The notes under the pieces were generated by a model, which was not told where the DNA came from, searched no databases, and worked only from the letters and a program-made list of their open reading frames with translations. Below, piece by piece: positions 47,651-59,924 of a stretch of DNA of 64,000 nt. How positions within the stretch are numbered: the first letter of the stretch is position 1; each line of letters begins with the position of its first letter. This stretch comes from Arabidopsis thaliana (lineage: Eukaryota; Streptophyta; Magnoliopsida; Brassicales; Brassicaceae): positions 1,488,101 through 1,552,100 of the forward strand of contig NC_003074.8 of the NCBI RefSeq assembly GCF_000001735.4, written 5' to 3'. A program made the translations under genes and the position numbers.

Positions 47651-47760
47651 GATCAGACTGGAACCAGTAAGGCTTGCGTGAGGTTCACAAGAAGGCTTAT
47701 GTGAGGTTGACGCTGGATTATGATACGTTTAATGGTGCAATCAAGACTGGAATCATCTTT
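47645..47760 (+). pseudogene. Fragment of ribosomal protein uL23 (RPL23A) 3' coding end
   Basis: Plus-strand translation contains L-I-D-Q-T-G-T-S-K-A and then [13 protein letters not shown] followed by I-K-T-G-I-I. The C-terminus of plant uL23 reads [20 protein letters not shown] and ends K-I-G-I-I. A short internal duplication (AAGGCTTGCGTGAGGTTCAC / AAGGCTTATGTGAGGTTGAC) breaks the frame. The fragment starts exactly where duplicated block B ends. It is non-functional. Confidence 0.7.
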
Positions 47761-48033
47761 AAAAGTTCATGTTTCAGCCTTTTGTCATATAAATTAACTA
47801 GCAAGAGACATCCTTGTTGGTTCTAGTCTCATAGACATCCCAACTTGTAAGAACATATTCTTCTCTCAGCTTCTGTAGTCAGTAATATATAACAATATAT
47901 GAATTCTTTTGTTGAATAAAGAAAAAAAATTGAACAATTGATTACACAAGCTGGCTGTTGTAATATAAGTTAAAAATATACAAGCTGTTGTAATAAACAA
48001 TATACGCTAGTCAACAAACATATACGTCACAAA

Positions 48034-50616
48034 TTAATGCTTAGAGGGACGAGCAATTCTGGTGACTACTTTGGGCTTTTTTCGACGAAACTTTTCCATG
48101 AACCAACACTCGTGTTTGTGTGAAAGGAATATATGTCCAATTACCAATCCACAGACGACACCAGGACCATAAGCTATTCCCGCGGCTATCCAGTTAATCA
48201 CATGTTCTTCCGGCTCAGACAAATCTTTTGATTCTTGTGGTTTTGGATTCGGGACACGATCAGTTTCTCTACATATTTCCTCGAGACCATTGAGCTTGGG
48301 GTTTTCCATGAATGCAGAACAGTTTTGACCTTGGAACTGTGTGCTTTTAGGCACTGGACCTTCAAGAAAGTTGTAAGAGAAGTTCATTGTTGACATAAAC
48401 GAGAGACTACCAAGTCCTTGAGGAATTTGACCAGACAACTGATTCAGAGATAAGTCTAACGCCTCAAGCTTCATCAAATTTGCCAATGATTGTGGGATAT
48501 TTCCTGTGAATGCATTACTTGACAAGTTGAGATGACGTAACTCTTTCAACAATCCAATGGATTCAGGTATATTTCCAGAAAATCTGTTTCCAGAAAAGTT
48601 TATGACTTTGTTTTCTTCGTTGATCCGCTTAAACTCCGTCTCTACTCCTTTGTTCACGATTTCCATTGAATCAACAAAGAATGCAGTAGCATTCAAAACT
48701 TTTCCCATGTATGGAGCCTCAGAAAGTCTAAAGTCGCCATCTTCTCCTGTTAATCTGCTCATTTCACGCCAACTAGAAAAATAGAATGACGGTAACGTCC
48801 CAATCAAGTCATTGTGTGAGACATCAATGACTCTTAAACTTTGAAACCCAATGGATGCATGGGGTTGATACAACGTCCCATAAAACTCATTTGATCGTAG
48901 GATGAGGACATGTAATGACGGTAGAGATCCTAACCAAGAAGGAAACTTGTCCTTGATTTTGTTGCTTCTCACATTCAAAAGTTGCATAGCTTTGCAATGG
49001 ATCAAAGATTTTGGTAGTACTCCATCCAACTTGTTGCGACTAACGTCAAGTGATAGTAGCTTTGTCGCATTGACAAATATATCAGGAAGAGGTCCACTCA
49101 AACTGTTGTTACGTAGAATTAAATCTGTAAGAGAAACCATGAAGCTGCTTAAACATGGAGGAATTGAGCCGTTGAAGCGATTATCGGACATAATTAAGAT
49201 CTCCAACGATCTAAGCTTGCATATCCAATGAGGAAATGGTCCTTGAAATGAATTTGAACTAAGATCCAACCACTGAACTTGTGTTTCATCAAGACCTTCT
49301 GATGATTCTCCAAAACTGTTGAAAGAATTGTTAGAAAGTGCCACCATTGTCAATCTCCATAGCCAACTTGGTACTTCACCTACCATATTATTGTCTTCAA
49401 GACAAAAATATTCAAGTTTGGCTAACTTTGATATAGATCTTGGGATTGTACCAATGAAATTGTTGAAACTAAGATGTAGCTCTTCAAGATTGAGATACTG
49501 AGATACAGATTCGGGGATCGAGCCATTGAATTCGTTTTGAGCAAAGTTTAGAAACTTGAGACTAGACGATGAAGACATGTTTCCAAACTCTACAGGTCCC
49601 TTGAGATGGTTTCCCTCTAAGTTAACCCTTTCTAACGTGGGAATTGTGAACAAGAACGTAGGGAAAGATCCAGTTAGATTGTTGAAACTAAGATCTAACT
49701 CTATGAGATTGAGATATTGGGATAGAGTATCAGGGATTGGGCCATCAAATTTGTTTTGAGAAAGAAATAGATATTGAAGCCTAGTAGATGGTGAATACAT
49801 ATTCCTAAACTCTATAGGTCCCTTGAACATGTTTCCCTCTAAATTAGCCCAACGTAATGAAGGAATTGTGAACAAAGATTTAGGCAAAGTCCCGGAAAAT
49901 GAGTTTTCACCAACATTAAAATAGTCCAAGTTTTGGAATCCACTCATGTCAAGTGGGAGCATGGATTCGAAGGAATTATTATAGAGGTTGACAACGAGCA
50001 GTTTTGTTAAATTGGAGAATGTAACAGGAATATTGCCACTGAATTTGTTGTGTGAAAAGATCAAGTATTCTAGTTGGGTTAGGTTTCCTATTGAAGCTGG
50101 AAGTTGACCTACTAACTTATTATCCCAAAGGTCAAGAATTGTGAGTCGAGAAAGGTTTCCTATAGAAGGTGGAACTTGACCAACTAAATAATTATACGAA
50201 AGGTCAAGAAGTGTGAGACGAAAAAGGTTTCCTAATGAAGAAGGAATATCTCCATAGAGACTACAATTACTAAGGGTTAAGTTATGAAGATGTTGAAGTT
50301 TGAAAAGACCACTATTTGGTTTCAATGAGTTATTAAGAGGAACATGACTAAGGTTAAGTGAAATCACCTCGCTAGATATAGCATCGCACGTGACACCCTC
50401 CCAAGAACAACAATCAATGCTCTTGTTCCATGAACTTAACGATACATCATAAGGAATTTGGTTGGATTCATTTACCCGCGGAAACTCGTGTTTGAACTCC
50501 AGAAGAGCATTCCTTTGGTCATGGCGGCAATGGCGAAGCGTAGGAGAAGCAAGAGTGTGTAGAAAGAATGAAACCATGAAGAAAAAACAGAAGCAAGATT
50601 GGCTTGGAATCATCAT
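48034..50616 (-). CDS. RLP31: Receptor-like protein RLP31 (AT3G05370), paralogue of RLP30
   Basis: A single exon encodes 860 residues. It has the same architecture as RLP30: signal peptide; N-cap ([16 protein letters not shown]); LRRs; island around K-G-V-E-T-E-F; acidic spacer; transmembrane helix ([20 protein letters not shown]); and a short basic tail. It is 74 residues longer than RLP30, because of extra LRR units in the N-terminal half, where three similar N-L-S-R-L-T-x-L-D-L repeats occur in a row. This expansion points to unequal exchange within the LRR array. Ligand unknown. The two adjacent ATGs at the start are M-M-I-P; RLP30 starts at the equivalent second one. Confidence 0.94.
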   Translation of the reverse strand: MMIPSQSCFCFFFMVSFFLHTLASPTLRHCRHDQRNALLEFKHEFPRVNESNQIPYDVSLSSWNKSIDCCSWEGVTCDAISSEVISLNLSHVPLNNSLKPNSGLFKLQHLHNLTLSNCSLYGDIPSSLGNLFRLTLLDLSYNYLVGQVPPSIGNLSRLTILDLWDNKLVGQLPASIGNLTQLEYLIFSHNKFSGNIPVTFSNLTKLLVVNLYNNSFESMLPLDMSGFQNLDYFNVGENSFSGTLPKSLFTIPSLRWANLEGNMFKGPIEFRNMYSPSTRLQYLFLSQNKFDGPIPDTLSQYLNLIELDLSFNNLTGSFPTFLFTIPTLERVNLEGNHLKGPVEFGNMSSSSSLKFLNFAQNEFNGSIPESVSQYLNLEELHLSFNNFIGTIPRSISKLAKLEYFCLEDNNMVGEVPSWLWRLTMVALSNNSFNSFGESSEGLDETQVQWLDLSSNSFQGPFPHWICKLRSLEILIMSDNRFNGSIPPCLSSFMVSLTDLILRNNSLSGPLPDIFVNATKLLSLDVSRNKLDGVLPKSLIHCKAMQLLNVRSNKIKDKFPSWLGSLPSLHVLILRSNEFYGTLYQPHASIGFQSLRVIDVSHNDLIGTLPSFYFSSWREMSRLTGEDGDFRLSEAPYMGKVLNATAFFVDSMEIVNKGVETEFKRINEENKVINFSGNRFSGNIPESIGLLKELRHLNLSSNAFTGNIPQSLANLMKLEALDLSLNQLSGQIPQGLGSLSFMSTMNFSYNFLEGPVPKSTQFQGQNCSAFMENPKLNGLEEICRETDRVPNPKPQESKDLSEPEEHVINWIAAGIAYGPGVVCGLVIGHIFLSHKHECWFMEKFRRKKPKVVTRIARPSKH

Positions 50617-52461
50617 TACTTCTTTTTTTTTTTGTTAGGAGTTTGTGTGGTAGTTTATAGGTTATCCTGATATGGCTTCTTTGGCTCTGTTCAAAAAGCA
50701 AAAAAACGAAACTCAGTTGCTTAATTTGACTTGCGCAAGTCTTTCCAATGCTCTCTTTGACTAATGATTTGGCCTCTTGCCATAATATCCATCACAAAAT
50801 TGAAAACTCTCTTCTTCGTTATTAATGTCAAGTTACTTTGGGTTTCTATAGGTCATGAGTTTGTATTTGGGCTTTTTATTTGGGCCAGATAGAATCAGAT
50901 GTAACCAAGTCTATTTAATCCGCTGTCGTTTTTAAATAGTTTATCTATTTTTTTTTTATAAGAAAAAACAAAAATGATTAACCCTATCTAAAGTTGTTAA
51001 AACCAAATGTTTTAGCAAATCTAACCAAATATTTTTTTCTTTGGGAAGCTCTAACCAAAAATGATTATCCTTGGATAATTACTCAATTAGTAAGATCTTC
51101 AAGAAACTGATTTCCCCCATTATTATTTTATTTATATTTTTCGGTTTATAAAACTCCAGTAATTTCAAATATAATCCTCTGCTACCGATACCAGAATCCA
51201 CACAAGTGAAACTAAAACAATCCAACGATGTAAACAACCTCACAATCCACGTGGACGTTCAAGATCACACATGCACTAGCTTCAGATATTAAGAGTGAAA
51301 CAAAATAAAAGGAAGAAATAAATCGAAAAAATGGAAAAAAGTGACAAATCTGGAAAGCTGATTGGCTGAAGTCGTCCATGTATTCAAGTTTCGCGGCAAC
51401 ACCTCTCTTCTCATTTTTCTCATTCCCTAATTCTTCTATATCTCTCTCTCTTTCTCTCACTTCCTTTTTTTTTTTGTTTTTAAACAAATAATAATCTTTC
51501 TTTCTTCTTCCTTAATTTGCCTTCTCTCTCTCTAAAACCCTTGTTTCAAATATTTTCTCATCGATCTCTTTTTGAAACTAAAGGCTCGAGCTTTCTCTAT
51601 CTCTCTTTCGAACCCACCGGTGGTTCGGGTATCTCTCTATTCACTCTTCAAGTCACCTAATTGGTTAGTGGATCTGCTTCGATTAGGGTTTTTAAAAGGC
51701 TTTTCCTTTTTCCGTTTCAAATTTTTTCTTCTTTCGACTCTCAAAATTTTCCCGGATTTTTTTTTTGGATTCTTTAACACTTTCTGTGTTAGCTCTTTTT
51801 CTTTTGACTCGAGTTCCGTTTTTTCTCAGCTGAGGTTTAGTGGGTATTTTTGGAAGCTCACTCGATTGAAGTTTTTTTTTTTTTTTTGAGGAATCAGTTT
51901 CAGATTTGTAGAATCTGCGTTTTATTTATATTTATAGGTTAGCGATTGAAGTTTCGAATTCGATTTTGTTTTACTATCTGAAATTTAAACAATTTTCTCA
52001 ACACATTTTCTCAAATTTTGTCAAAGCTCCTGACTTTTGTGGATGATTTTCGTGTTTCTTCACTGTGTGTAATTGATTCCTTAATTTGGTGTGTTTTTTA
52101 AAATACCCAAATTCTGATTTTCGTTAATATTTCCTCTCATCTCGATTACTGCAGCTATTTATCTTCCCCAACACTGCTTTTTACTGATCCAAGAATTGGT
52201 TCTACTCTTTTGTTAAAAAACGTAGAGTTTTGATTTTTCTTAGCTCTAATCCCTAAACCCTAAACCCTAAAAACGTCTTGATTTTTCCCCTGGTGAAATG
52301 TTGAAATTCGTAGTTTGTACATGTCTTAGAGGAAGCCAAATTTGCTTATCGACTTAGTGTCGTATCTTGTCCGTATCAGTTTAAAGTGTGTCTTTTGTCA
52401 CAATTGCATTTTTTGGTTTCTAACTATATATTTGAATATACTTGTGCAGAGAAACGTGCAA
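50617..52461. other. RLP31 upstream region, spacer, and ALY2 promoter and leader
   Basis: 50617-50720 is the RLP31 leader, similar in words to that of RLP30 (GGTTAT..ATGGCTTCT). 50720-51400 is an AT-rich spacer. From about 51540 the plus strand is the pyrimidine-rich ALY2 5' UTR with at least one intron ending in CAG at 52449, shortly before the ATG. Several short open frames in the leader are not conserved-looking. Confidence 0.55.
52251..52270 (+). promoter_or_regulatory. Telobox array in the ALY2 leader intron
   Basis: Two and a half copies of the plant telomere motif CCCTAAA stand in tandem (CCCTAAACCCTAAACCCTAA). Teloboxes in promoter or first-intron positions are bound by TRB proteins and often occur in genes of growing cells and in Polycomb targets. 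A role here is inference. Confidence 0.7.
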
Positions 52462-55400
52462 ATGGCACCAGTTAGGAAGTCGAGGAGTGTGAACAAGCGT
52501 TTCACCAATGAAACTTCCCCAAGAAAAGATGCTGGGAAATCGAAAAAAAATAAGCTACGTGTGAGTAAATTGGTCTTCATTTCTTGAATGTTGAATGAGA
52601 TGTTACTCTGATGTATTTATTCTGTGCTTTATTTTTCCTATCATAGAAGAAGAAATTGTCTGACAAGCTGGGACCTCAGTGGACCAGATTAGAACTTGAG
52701 CGTTTCTATGATGCTTACCGCAAGCACGGACAAGAGTGGAGAAGGGTAAATAACTGTTTCACTCACATATGTTTATGTGAGTTTCAGTGGCAATCAGAGT
52801 TCTTAAAGACTGTTTTTTGTATAGGTGGCTGCTGCAATTCGGAATAGCAGGTCTGTTGACATGGTGGAAGCTCTATTTAATATGAATCGGGTATGAGTAA
52901 GGACATGCTATGTTTCAGTTTTAGTTAGTATCGATGTGGCAAGTTTCTTTTCCAAGCTTTAGTTTAAATGTTGTAAAACCTACATAACTTTGCATTCACA
53001 AGATATGCTTCTTCTTCCAGGCGTATTTATCTCTCCCCGAGGGAACTGCCTCTGTAGCTGGCCTTATTGCGATGATGACAGATCATTACAGTGTCATGGT
53101 GAGAAATCTATTTTATTAAGGCTGCCACACAAAGGATATTATGTGAAGTGACCTGCCAGTAGATGAGAAAATGAAATTTCTTGGTTGAAAATGTGGGTGG
53201 TTGGTGAAAAACCTTTCATTGTTAACGTGAGTAGACAGTAACACCAATGACATTGAAAACTTTGAGTTTTGTGTACCCTATCTGGCCTATCTGTTGGGCC
53301 AGTTTGTATGTTTGATAAAGTTATGTGGACCGATTTGTAACTCATTCATATGATATTTCTTCTAGGAAGGGAGTGGCAGTGAAGGAGAAGGCCATGATGC
53401 TTCAGAAGTACCAAGGAAACAACAAAAGCGCAAACGTGCTAAACCTCAACGTAGCGATTCTCCAGAGGAAGTGGATATACAACAGTCAATTGGTTCACCA
53501 GATGGATGCCTCACGTTTTTGAAGCAAGCACGAGCTAATGGTAAAGTGCTACATTGTGTTAACTCAGTTTTCTAATTTTTATTTTCGTCTGAAGAAGCTA
53601 AATCAAATGATTACTCTATGATTTAAGCAGGTTAGGAAGTTGATTACTTGTTCTGCATTTGTTATTGACTTTGTATAGTCCAGGAATAGATATCCATCTG
53701 TCTAGTACCTGTAAACCAATTCGTTCAAGATCGTGTAACTTTATTTCTTAGTTCATGTAGGAACTCAGCGACATGCCACTGGAAAACGTACACCACGGGT
53801 TCCTGTACAAACTTCATTTATGAGGGATGATAGAGAAGGCTCTACTCCACCAAATAAAAGAGCCAGGAAGCAATTCGATGCCAATGATGATGTAGCACAT
53901 TTTTTAGCGTTAGCATTAACAGATGCATCGAGAAGGGGAGGGTCTCCAAAAGTTTCTGAATCACCAAATAGAAGAACAGAACTTAGCGATAGCTCACCGA
54001 TAAAGAGCTGGGGGAAAATGGTATCTCTCAGCTTGACAAAATTTTAAGCGGTTATCTTTTTGATTTCTTTTCTGTGTGAGTTTGCTTCACTGAAAAACAC
54101 TATTTAACTTTGTGCTTCTGACTAGTCGCGAACCAGAAAATCTCAGTCTAAGCACTGTGGCAGCTCCATTTTCGAGGAGTGGATGGAAAGTAGCCGAGAA
54201 AGGAAACTTGACTCTGATAAAGATACTACCTTGTTGATGGATATGGAAAGGGCTGGCGAAATGGAGGCTCCGCGGAAGGGGAAAAGAGTCTACAAGAAAA
54301 GAGTGAAAGTCGAAGAAGCAGAATGTAATGATTCTGATGACAATGGAGAAGCATGCAGTGCCACACAAGGGCTCAGAAGTAAATCACAAAGACGAAAGGC
54401 TGCTATTGAAGCCTCAAGAGAGAAATACTCACCGCGCAGCCCAAAGAAAAGAGATGACAAACATACTTCCGGAGGTAAAAACTAATGTAATTTGAAGCCT
54501 GATTTTAATTTCAATGTTACCCCTTTCTGTAAGGAAAGTTAGAGATATTTAACATATTTTCGTTTGCAAGCTCTACTGTTGTTATATTTGATTATTTATC
54601 TTTTCTGCATTGTCCATTCAAACTAACTATCTTCATATTCTGCTGAAAACTTATGCGGATCTGAAACTTATTGCCAGTCTTTTCCTGTGTAGCTTTTGAT
54701 GCCCTGCAAGCATTGGCCGAATTGTCAGCTTCAATGCTTCCAGCAAATTTGATGGAGTCAGGTGAGTTTTGTGTGGTTTTGCTTGTAACTTCAATATACC
54801 TGAAACTTATGTTTTTTTTTTCTAGATATTCTCATTATATAGATTGGGTTAATTCTGCAGTGTTCACTGTTCGCATTAGGGCCTTTACCTGTCTGTATTT
54901 GTTAAATTTAACTAAATTGCATTGGGTCCAGAATTATCTGCTCAGTTGAAGGAAGAAAGAACAGAATACGACATGGACGAGAAATCTAGCACACCAGAAG
55001 CTACTTCCACAAGCAGTCATGGGGAAAAAGCAAATGTAGAGCCAGATGATAGTCTCCTTCATGCAATTTCTTCTGTTGAGAATGCTAACAAGAGAAAGTC
55101 AAAACCTTCAAGGCTGGTATCCACTGATTGTGATGATGTTCCCACAGGGAAGCTACAACCACAAACTAGTGGCAGTTTAAGAAAACGTAAACCAAAGGTT
55201 AGCAAGATAGTTCTCTTAATCTGTGCTCTTTCTTCTAGGCATCTTTTAGCTGTAAATGTTAATTGTGCTCTATTTTCAGGTACTAGGGGATGAAGCTCCA
55301 GCAGAGTTTAGTCAGAACAAATCCATAAACAAGAAGGTAGTCTGTGTGTATGTTGAATTAGTTGAAACCCGTTGCAAGTCCTATATTGCTTCCTTGTACA

Positions 55401-58039
55401 TAAATTTTTTGACCTTAGTTGAACTCCGTGATCTCTGTTTTCTATCCTTTGAAACAAGTTCGAGATCTTTATTAAAAATGCATATTGAGTATTCAAATTT
55501 GTGATTCTGAAGAAAACATTACCTCATATGATTTGGTTTTTTATGTTGCAGGAATTGCCTCAAGATGAGAATAATATGAAGTCTTTGGTTAAAACAAAAC
55601 GCGCTGGTCAAGTTCCGGCTCAGTCAAAACAGATGAAAACTGTTAAGGCGTTGGAGGAATCTGCTATAACAAGTGATAAGAAAAGACCTGGGATGGATAT
55701 AGTAGCGTCACCTAAACAAGTTTCTGACTCGGGTCCAACCAGTTTATCGCAGAAACCTCCAAACAGGCGAAAGAAGAGTCTGCAGAAAAGCTTACAAGAA
55801 AAGGCTAAATCTTCTGAAACCACTCATAAAGCTGCACGTAGTTCCAGATCTCTTTCAGAACAAGAGTTGTTGTTAAAGGTGGAGCCTCTAACTTCACTTC
55901 TCCTACGCACATCAGTATCTTGTACATCTATATATTTGTTTATTCCAATTTCAGGATAAGCTTGCTACTTCTCTGTCGTTTCCCTTTGCACGTCGAAGGT
56001 GCATATTTGAATGGTTTTATAGTGCTATCGACCATCCCTGGTTTTCAAAGATGGAGTTTGTCGATTACCTAAATCACGTGGGGCTTGGTCACATTCCAAG
56101 ACTTACTCGTCTTGAATGGAGCGTCATTAAAAGGTTTGTTCAAGTTATGTTATTGGATACTTCCAGAGAATATAGGTAGATTATAAAAGGTTTCTTTCGT
56201 TTTTTTGCAGTTCTCTTGGTAGACCACGAAGATTCTCTGAGAGATTTTTACATGAAGAGCGGGAGAAACTTAAACAGTACCGCGAATCTGTGCGAAAGCA
56301 TTATACAGAGCTTCGAACGGGTGCTAGGGAGGGGCTTCCTACAGATTTGGCTCGGCCATTAGCAGTTGGGAACAGAGTCATTGCCATCCATCCCAAAACA
56401 CGGGAGATTCATGATGGAAAAATTCTCACTGTTGATCATAACAAATGCAATGTTCTCTTCGATGACTTGGGCGTTGAGTTGGTTATGGTAGTTCAAATAC
56501 AATACCAGTTCCATATACACAATGATTTATTGGTAAAATAAGGTCTCAGTTGTTTGATCATCTCCTTTTGTGACAGGACATTGATTGCATGCCTTTAAAT
56601 CCACTGGAATACATGCCAGAGGGTCTAAGGAGGCAAATTGATAAGTGCTTGTCTATGAAGAAAGAAGCACAGCTAAGCGGGAATACAAACCTTGGTGTGT
56701 CTGTGCTATTCCCTCCTTGCGGACTTGAAAATGTCAGCTTTTCCATGAATCCTCCTCTGAATCAGGTAGGGAAAGATGGAAGTTTGACTACTTCTGTCAA
56801 AGCCTGTAAACCTTCCTAGATCCTCCTGTGCATGTTCATGTAAATTTTATGCCTAATTCATAAATTCTCTACAGGGTGATATGATTGCTCCCATTCTGCA
56901 TGGTAAAGTATCAAGCAACACTAGTAGTCCACGGCAGACTAATCATTCATATATCACAACTTATAACAAAGCAAAAGAAGCTGAGATTCAACGGGCACAA
57001 GCGCTACAGCATGCTTTAGATGAAAAGGTAATGGATTACTGATATTCTATTTTTCATATCGGTACATTTGTTCAAATGTTTTGGAAATCGAATAGGATCA
57101 TAATAAATGGACCTTTGAGTGCCCACGTAATTCATTCCTTCTGATTAATCTTGAATACACTTATTCTTGTGCTGTGTGACAAGGAAATGGAGCCAGAGAT
57201 GCTAGAAATTGTCAAGGGTTCAAAAACAAGAGCGCAAGCAATGGTGGATGCAGCTATAAAGGTATCGATTCATCCACTTTTCTAGATTCTCGAACATACA
57301 TATGTTTTGCTAAGTTATGGTCACTCTACGGTTTCTAGGCTGCATCATCTGTGAAGGAAGGGGAAGATGTGAACACAATGATCCAAGAAGCCTTAGAGTT
57401 GGTTGGCAAAAATCAGCTATTACGCAGCTCTATGGTCAAACATCACGAGCATGTAAATGGCAGTATAGAGCATCATCACAACCCATCTCCTTCAAATGGA
57501 TCAGAGCCTGTGGCTAACAACGATTTAAACTCACAAGATGGTTCAGAGAAAAACGCTCAAATGCCTTCAGAGCTTATCACCTCCTGTGTTGCCACTTGGC
57601 TCATGATTCAGGTAATTAGGAAATTGCTTAGAAGGATTGCATACCCAACGTGATAATCTGGAGGCCGTTATGAATCTATTATACTAAGTTTAGAGTTGGT
57701 TTGGTACTAAACCTAGGCTTTAGTAGTTTCTAAACTTTTCGGGACATTGAAAGTAGCTATCCGTGTGTGCCAAATGCCACTTAACCTAGGACTTGGATTC
57801 ATCATTTATCCTAAATCTTAAACAGACTGCAGCTTCATAGTAATACATTGAACTTTACTTCTCGTGACTTGCAGATGTGCACGGAGAGACAGTACCCTCC
57901 AGCTGATGTCGCACAGCTTATAGACGCAGCAGTCACAAGCTTGCAGCCACGATGCCCACAGAACCTACCGATCTACAGAGAAATCCAAACGTGCATGGGA
58001 CGGATCAAGACTCAAATCATGTCCCTTGTACCAACTTGA
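52462..58039 (+). CDS. ALY2: ALWAYS EARLY 2, LIN-9/Aly-type DREAM/MuvB chromatin factor (AT3G05380)
   Basis: Eighteen coding exons: 52462-52560, 52647-52745, 52825-52890, 53021-53098, 53366-53540, 53761-54020, 54126-54474, 54693-54761, 54932-55197, 55280-55336, 55552-55878, 55955-56133, 56211-56487, 56577-56765, 56875-57027, 57184-57261, 57339-57611, 57875-58039. Together they give 1052 residues. A SANT/Myb-like domain lies at about 45-75 ([12 protein letters not shown]) and runs into M-T-D-H-Y near 105. A long basic, Ser-rich middle follows. The DIRP domain starts near 620 ([16 protein letters not shown]) and includes [15 protein letters not shown] tudor-like part follows ([12 protein letters not shown]). 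LIN-9/Aly proteins are the core of plant DREAM complexes with E2F, RBR1 and MYB3R, repressing or activating cell-cycle genes. Confidence 0.95.
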
Positions 58040-58484
58040 AAAGCTAACTCATTTGGGTTGGTTTTGTTTTGAATCTTCGTTAGGTAAGTCTAGTCTCCTT
58101 TTTACTAGAGTAGATGATGACATCTTCACCTGAGAAAATGGTGTTATAAGTTCACGAATTCAAGATAGCTTGACCAGAGGTATTGTAGTTGCTGAACAAG
58201 CTTTTGGCTTATTCAGGGGCTTTTGGTAGTGAACCATTGGTTCTGCAACGTAAAATGATGTTTATGCTTATATTAAAATTCTCATCAATGTCGTTCAGCA
58301 ATCGCTAAAATGCCTTTTTGGCCACTTTCAATGTTTCGAATTGATACAAATAGTCTCGATTAAGTTATCAAGTGAAACAGAGCTGAAAACCTCTGTTGTA
58401 TTCAAACTAGAACAAGGATTAGACAACCAAATGAGTAAGAATGTCAATTACAAACATTGAAGCTTAAACTTCATATTGTAATCC
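58040..58484. other. Convergent 3' regions of ALY2 and the methyltransferase gene
   Basis: 445 bases separate the two facing stop codons. T-rich (plus) and A-rich (minus) 3' UTR sequence fills most of it. Nothing else is seen. Confidence 0.6.
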
Positions 58485-59924
58485 TTAAATTGCACGAGGA
58501 GGTTTCTCAAGCAATGCAGAGAGATAAACCTCATCCTTGGATTTAGGTGAAATAGCCCACTTGTGTTTCTTGTACCTAAACTGCAGGAACATGTACATGT
58601 AATCATCAAGATCCTTCTTTTTACAGAAGAATCTATCAATCCACAGTAACCCTCCCGGTCTCAGCACTCGGTCCCAATCATATAACACGAAATCCATCAG
58701 AAGAAGATCGATCCAACCATCCATTAACCCGGTAGTGTGAATCATATCCATTGTATTATCGAAGAACGGTAGCCTCTGGTTCAAAGATATGTACAATGGG
58801 ATCAAACCTCTCAAAGCAATCATCTCATTGAAAGGAGCTCCCAAATTCAAAGCTGTTGTGACAATAGTCACATTCTTCTCTCTCATTCTTGCTGCAAATG
58901 TTCCTGTCCCAACACCATAATCCAATCCAATCCTGATCTCACTTGGCTTCACTCTCAGAACATCTTCAATCATAAAATCAACTAACAAACTACTGTTCTT
59001 GACCCATTTATCTTTCTCTTTCTCCATTTCAAAACATCCGCTGCATTTCGTGTAACCCCTTTTCGGGTTCTTGCTTGATAAGCACGCGAAGTTCCTGCAT
59101 TGATAATTTCCCCATCTTACATTTCTATCATCAGGAAGCTTCCACAGTGACTCATTGATCGGATAAGGTTTTTGGTAAGTCATTGATGCTCTTGTCAAGC
59201 ATCGTCTTCTAGGTAACGGATCACACCCGTTAAGCATCAGCTTCTGTGCTAAGTTCCAATCATCATCGCAATACGCTCCAACGTCATAATCCATATACTT
59301 CTCTAGCTCCATCTTCATCAACGCACAAGCATGACCAATAGTGTTGTAAACTCTCTCTGTTCCAAACATGTTTATCTTCCCAACACGATTCTCCTTTGGT
59401 GTAATGTACTGCCTTATCTCTTCAATGAGAAACTTATTGATCAAAGGCTCTTCCTTTTCCGTTGAGTTTCTGATTCCTTCGGGTTTTGGCAACCGGATTT
59501 GCCTTAATCCGATATGAGCATAATAAAATGGCTTCATCACTTCATCTTCAAGAAACTTCTTCATCTCCTTTTTGCTTCCGTCTTTGCTCTTCTCCATATC
59601 TTTTACCGTCTTCTCTAGCTTCTCGTACAAGTTGTCCATCTTTTCTAGTACTTCATCAACACGATCGTGCAGCGCCTTTAGGTCGAATCCTTCGCTGCTG
59701 ACTTCTTTGATTGTGTAGATATTGTTGCAAGTGTCTTCGTTTTGCAAGAAGTAACCCACGGAATGGAATCGGTAGAGACATGAGAGGCTCACAGTGATCA
59801 CCAGTAATCCTAAGATGACTTGTAATCCTGCCATTAGTCTTCCTAATCGCCATCTCGGCAAACATGTTCTTCCCATTTCCTCTTCTTGACCAAATCTTTC
59901 AGTTATTGGTTCTAATTTTGACAT
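58485..59924 (-). CDS. AT3G05390: Membrane-anchored SAM-dependent methyltransferase-like protein (AT3G05390)
   Basis: A single exon encodes 479 residues. Residues about 31-51 form one membrane span (L-M-A-G-L-Q-V-I-L-G-L-L-V-I-T-V-S), giving a type II topology. A coiled-coil-like region (about 82-125) follows. The C-terminal third has a methyltransferase fold with motif I at 332-342 (I-G-L-D-Y-G-V-G-T-G-T) and a later R-V-L-R-P-G-G-L-L-W-I-D. The family is plant-specific, related to Golgi-type methyltransferases; the substrate, perhaps a cell-wall polymer, is unknown. Several cysteines at about 219-297 (C-D, C-x-x-R-x-x-C, C-S-G-C) may form disulfides in the lumen. A probable intron donor for the leader lies near 60086. 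Confidence 0.85.
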   Translation of the reverse strand: MSKLEPITERFGQEEEMGRTCLPRWRLGRLMAGLQVILGLLVITVSLSCLYRFHSVGYFLQNEDTCNNIYTIKEVSSEGFDLKALHDRVDEVLEKMDNLYEKLEKTVKDMEKSKDGSKKEMKKFLEDEVMKPFYYAHIGLRQIRLPKPEGIRNSTEKEEPLINKFLIEEIRQYITPKENRVGKINMFGTERVYNTIGHACALMKMELEKYMDYDVGAYCDDDWNLAQKLMLNGCDPLPRRRCLTRASMTYQKPYPINESLWKLPDDRNVRWGNYQCRNFACLSSKNPKRGYTKCSGCFEMEKEKDKWVKNSSLLVDFMIEDVLRVKPSEIRIGLDYGVGTGTFAARMREKNVTIVTTALNLGAPFNEMIALRGLIPLYISLNQRLPFFDNTMDMIHTTGLMDGWIDLLLMDFVLYDWDRVLRPGGLLWIDRFFCKKKDLDDYMYMFLQFRYKKHKWAISPKSKDEVYLSALLEKPPRAI

